DNA of 64,000 bases, from NCBI RefSeq assembly GCF_011299575.1, contig NZ_CP049863.1:248001-312000 (forward strand), read 5' to 3'. The position numbers and the translations under genes were made by a program. Position 1 is the stretch's first letter. The number at the start of each line of letters is the position of its first letter. Below, piece after piece: positions 61,134-64,000 of this stretch. The stretch is from Leucobacter viscericola (GTDB taxonomy: Bacteria; Actinomycetota; Actinomycetes; Actinomycetales; Microbacteriaceae). The notes below the pieces were generated by a model. That model searched no databases. It worked only from the letters and a program-made list of their open reading frames with translations, and was not told the origin of the DNA.

Positions 61134-61897
61134 TGACCACGCACATGCTCAGCGATACCGGTGTTCTCACCGGTCGCTCGCTGCGACACATTCTGCGCAG
61201 CCCCGACACCATCATCACCACGGTCATCACGCCAATTGCCCTGATGCTGTTGTTTGTCTACGTGCTGGGCGGCGCCATCAACACCGGGTCTAGCCAGTCG
61301 TACATCAACTACATGCTGCCCGGAATCTTGCTCATCACGATCGCGTCCGGGATCGCCTACACTGCCTATCGGCTGTTCCTCGATATGCAGGGTGGCATCT
61401 TCGAACGGTTCCAGTCCATGCCGATCGCGCGCTCGAGTGTGCTGTGGGCGCACGTGCTCACCTCACTGGCGGCCAATCTGGTGTCGATTGTGGTCGTCAC
61501 AGGGGTTGCTCTGCTGATGGGTTTTCGAACCGGGGCTTCCGTTGGGGCCTGGCTGGCTGTCGCGGGAATCCTTGTTCTCTTTACACTGGCGCTCACCTGG
61601 ATCGCCGTGATTGCGGGACTCTCGGCAAAGACTGTCGATGGTGCGAGCGCGTTTAGTTACCCATTGATTTTCCTTCCGTTTATTAGTTCAGCGTTTGTGC
61701 CGACAAGTTCCATGCCGGGACCTGTCGCCTGGTTCGCGGAGAATCAGCCGGTGACCTCGATCGTCAATACGATTCGTGCGCTGTTCGCAGGCGAAGCCGT
61801 CGGAGGTGAGATCTGGATCGCTCTCGCCTGGCTGTTGGGAATCCTGGTGGTTGCCTACGGTTTTGCCGTCGCAAAGTATCGCCGCCGCTTAAGCTGA
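61130..61897 (+). CDS. ABC-2 type exporter permease, DrrB type
   Basis: 255 residues with six hydrophobic segments (IITTVITPIALMLLFVYVLG, LLITIASGIAYTAYRLF, SLAANLVSIVVVTGVALLMG, etc.). An FERFQSMPIARSSVLWAHVL loop is typical of daunorubicin-resistance permeases. It forms the pore with the ATPase upstream. Substrate unknown. AAAGGAG precedes ATG 61130. Confidence 0.92.
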   Translation: MMTTHMLSDTGVLTGRSLRHILRSPDTIITTVITPIALMLLFVYVLGGAINTGSSQSYINYMLPGILLITIASGIAYTAYRLFLDMQGGIFERFQSMPIARSSVLWAHVLTSLAANLVSIVVVTGVALLMGFRTGASVGAWLAVAGILVLFTLALTWIAVIAGLSAKTVDGASAFSYPLIFLPFISSAFVPTSSMPGPVAWFAENQPVTSIVNTIRALFAGEAVGGEIWIALAWLLGILVVAYGFAVAKYRRRLS

Positions 61898-61938
61898 AAT
61901 TGGCGCTAAAGAAACATCCGTGTCACGATGGCAACATC

Positions 61939-63063
61939 ATGAATAAGACACGGGTGTTTTCTTTCGCGTTTGCTCTGCTTTCGATTCCCGCACTGCTCGG
62001 CACGGTCGCGGCTCCGGAGGCCGCAGCGGCCCATGGAGCTTCAGCTGATGCCGTTGCTGCCACTGCGCCCGCAGCAGTGTTGACAGCGGCGAACGAACTT
62101 CAAGGCTATTTCACCCCGGAATCTCCGGATGTACCTGCAAAGCTCACGGTGCCCAAGAAGGCTCCGAAGGTGGCCATTGCAGACACTTCCGAGACCACTG
62201 GCACTGCGCTCGTTTTGCTCGATTCACTGGCAGTGAAGAAACAAAAGTCTGACCGCAAGTACGACCGGGTTAAGAAGTTTGGTGTTGCCTGGCTTGATGT
62301 CGGTGGCAGAGGGTGCGATACCCGAAACGAAGTGCTTGCCCGTGACCTCACCGAGGTAAAGGCCAAAGGCTGCCAGGTTCTGAGTGGCAAGCTCAGTGAC
62401 CCGTACCTGGGGGCGAAACTTGACTTTGCTCGTGGCGACGAGACTTCGAGCCTCGTTCAGGTCGACCACATCGTCTCGCTCAGAAACGCTTGGCAGACAG
62501 GTGCGCAGAAGCTCTCCCAGGCCCAGCGTGAAAGCCTCGCGAACGATCCACTCAATCTCCGCGCGGTGAATGGAGCGAGCGCGACGATCAAAGATGGACG
62601 CAACGCTGCGGACTGGTTGCCAGAAAACACCGCGTACCGCTGCGAATACGTTGCGCAGCAAGTCTCTGTCAAAGCGACCTATGATCTCTGGGTCACCAAG
62701 GCCGAAAAGGCCGCCATGAAGAAGGTGCTGAGCAAGTGCGCGAAAGAACCAGCGCAGAGTTCACCCTTCACCCCAAAACTCAAAGAGTCATCAAGTTCTG
62801 ATTCCCAAACAACTAAGGCCCCCGCAACGACGGCACCCGCGCCAGAGCCCGCTCCGGCGCCCGTGCCTGAACCAGCGCCGGAGGTTGTGCCCGAACCTGA
62901 ACCTGTTGCTCCAGAGCCTGCACCGGAGCCGGCAGTAACGGGTGTCAACCCGGGCGGATTCTGTTCAACACCGGGGGTGGTCGGCACGGCGGCGAATGGC
63001 CGGAGCTATACCTGCGGTGGGAACGGGCCGGATGCGAACGGTAAGTATCACTGGAATAAGTAG
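61939..63063 (+). CDS. Secreted HNH nuclease (DUF1524/GmrSD C-terminal type) with C-terminal cell-surface motif
   Basis: About 374 residues. NKTRVFSFAFALLSIPALLG is a signal peptide with an AAA-type cleavage site. The nuclease core shows VQVDHIVSLRNAWQTGAQ, NDPLNLRAVNGASATIKDG and RNAADWLPENTAYRCEYV, matching the HNH motif of DUF1524. A Pro/Glu/Ala-rich linker leads to a C-terminal module with GGFCSTPGVVGTAANGRSYT and two cysteines, as in other secreted actinobacterial proteins. It may digest extracellular DNA; that is inferred. The start at 61939 is set by the signal peptide. Confidence 0.85.
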   Translation: MNKTRVFSFAFALLSIPALLGTVAAPEAAAAHGASADAVAATAPAAVLTAANELQGYFTPESPDVPAKLTVPKKAPKVAIADTSETTGTALVLLDSLAVKKQKSDRKYDRVKKFGVAWLDVGGRGCDTRNEVLARDLTEVKAKGCQVLSGKLSDPYLGAKLDFARGDETSSLVQVDHIVSLRNAWQTGAQKLSQAQRESLANDPLNLRAVNGASATIKDGRNAADWLPENTAYRCEYVAQQVSVKATYDLWVTKAEKAAMKKVLSKCAKEPAQSSPFTPKLKESSSSDSQTTKAPATTAPAPEPAPAPVPEPAPEVVPEPEPVAPEPAPEPAVTGVNPGGFCSTPGVVGTAANGRSYTCGGNGPDANGKYHWNK

Positions 63064-63219
63064 CCGATGAATGCGTCATGCATTCAAGTACATCTGATCT
63101 CACCGGCTCATAGGCCTGGGAAACGAAATCTGGGGATAACTCGCACAATCTGCTGGCTGTGAGCGAATGTGCCGTCGAAGGGTGCAGTGCTGTTGCGCCC
63201 CAAGAGCGCGCGCACTGCG

Positions 63220-63912
63220 CTAGGGCTGATACTGCTCAGGCGAAAGGTGCTTGGCCGCTTCGCGCACGCTGAGCGGCGCGAGTGTGCTGCCGCGATCCTC
63301 AAGGAACCGGCCCACCCACATCGGCTCTGCGCGCGCGTACTGCCGAAGCGCCCAGCCGATCGCCTTGTTAATGAAAAACTCCTTCGACCCAGTATTCGCC
63401 AAGATCACATCAGTGAGCAGATCAGTGTCGGTTACGCCCTTTGAATCGAGCTGGCAGATAATCGAGCTCCTGCGCATCCAGAGGTTCTCGTGCACTGACC
63501 ACTCGCGCATCACACCCTTACTTGCGCTGTCTGCCCTCACAACAACGGAAACCGTCTGGGCTAGGTGATCCACGCTGTCCCACCACGACTTCTCTTGGAT
63601 GTATCCGGCCAGGCGCGGCAGGTCAGAGCTGCTCAAGAGCTTCGCGTTCATTCGGAGGTGATCGGCGGCAACATGTTGGAGTTCGCGCTGCGGCGCCTGC
63701 CAGCACAGCGCCACGAACTCCCAGTCGACCGCGCCCTTCAGATCGCTGAGCACTGCTTTGGTTGCGCGCCGCATAACCGGCGTGGCCGCGCCGAAGTACT
63801 CGAATTGATCCTTCATGTACGCACGCTGCTGAGCGGCCCTGGCAGGATCCGCCTCGGCCTGAAGTGCTGCCCGCGCCTGTTCAAAGGCCCGCGAGCCGCT
63901 CAGCTTTTCCAT
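63220..63912 (-). CDS. DNA alkylation repair protein, AlkD-like HEAT-repeat family
   Basis: 230 residues. AYMKDQFEYFGAATPVMRR, IQEKSWWDSVDHLAQTV, NLWMRRSSIICQLDSK and SKEFFINKAIGWALRQYAR are the conserved segments of the AlkD family, which excises alkylated purines without base flipping. Conserved Trp and Asp of the SWWDSVD motif are present. TACATT sits 6 nt before ATG 63912, a leaderless layout. Confidence 0.92.
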   Translation of the reverse strand: MEKLSGSRAFEQARAALQAEADPARAAQQRAYMKDQFEYFGAATPVMRRATKAVLSDLKGAVDWEFVALCWQAPQRELQHVAADHLRMNAKLLSSSDLPRLAGYIQEKSWWDSVDHLAQTVSVVVRADSASKGVMREWSVHENLWMRRSSIICQLDSKGVTDTDLLTDVILANTGSKEFFINKAIGWALRQYARAEPMWVGRFLEDRGSTLAPLSVREAAKHLSPEQYQP

Positions 63913-63933
63913 GTGACTAATGTATCCGGCGCG

Positions 63934-64000
63934 CTAGAGCTGTGTCTGGAGACCGCTGTCTTGCGTCAGCTCTGTGATCCCGCGAGCTTCTTCCTCGGCG
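63934..64000 (-). CDS. C-terminal end of an unidentified gene
   Basis: Minus-strand frame open to the right edge, encoding about 21 residues ending in ARGITELTQDSGLQTQL and a TAG stop at 63934. Too short to identify. It ends 22 bp before the AlkD-like start, so the two could be co-transcribed. Confidence 0.5.
   Translation of the reverse strand, partial: AEEEARGITELTQDSGLQTQL

Noticed and set aside
1-64000. CRISPR arrays, insertion sequences, prophage genes, tRNA and rRNA genes
   Set aside because: No regularly spaced repeats, transposase, integrase or phage proteins, and no tRNA T-loop or rRNA signatures were found in the reading.

Overview
The window is a high-GC actinobacterial chromosome segment. 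The gene order (pentapeptide-dxs-acnA-DUF3159-DUF3710-dut-DUF3093-DUF4193-sepH-phosphodiesterase-parC/parE-DUF7455-sigA-PAC2-lpdA-sucB-DUF4191-RDD-glnA-glnE-glnA2-map) points to Microbacteriaceae. Leucobacter or a near relative is my best guess, from gene content rather than any database comparison. No rRNA, tRNA, insertion sequence, prophage or CRISPR array was seen. Most of the window is ordinary housekeeping DNA, with three small atypical patches.

Layout. 0-11.3 kb: a photolyase (cut by the left edge), a DUF2867 reductase, a VOC protein, ZapE, a hydrolase, then DUF3000-RNase D-thiolase-FadB, the last two forming a fatty acid beta-oxidation module. 11.3-22.6 kb: dxs, aconitase, dUTPase and conserved actinobacterial DUF genes, interrupted at 13.9-16.7 kb by an AT-richer patch and a repeat-rich surface protein. 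22.8-33.2 kb: SepH, topoisomerase IV (parC and parE, convergent) and the primary sigma factor. 33.4-47.3 kb: lpdA-sucB, then a nitrogen-assimilation block (glnA, glnE, glnA2) split by an accessory patch at 40-42.8 kb. 47.4-53.3 kb: map, RNase P RNA, a degenerate zinc-ribbon protein, Nif3 and a methionine ABC importer. 53.4-64 kb: GAPDH, stress and metabolic enzymes, a PadR-controlled DrrAB-type exporter, a secreted HNH nuclease and an AlkD-like repair protein.

How the parts relate. glnA keeps the adenylylation tyrosine loop, while glnE, the adenylyltransferase that would act on it, is split by an apparent one-base frameshift. Candidate GlnR-like half-sites lie before glnA and glnA2. The metQNI importer and a homocysteine S-methyltransferase lie a few kb apart. 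Many genes have a TANNNT-type hexamer 6-7 nt before the start codon, which suggests widespread leaderless transcription.

The strongest unexplained signals are: a tandem array of covarying hairpins between DUF3093 and DUF4193 (22141-22331); a dispersed palindromic element found between two convergent gene pairs (11238-11305 and 27933-28001); the glnE frameshift; the apparent absence of lipB/lipA between sucB and DUF4191; a direct-repeat operator before padR; and a zinc-ribbon protein that has lost most of its cysteines. I do not see a clear new defence or biosynthetic system.
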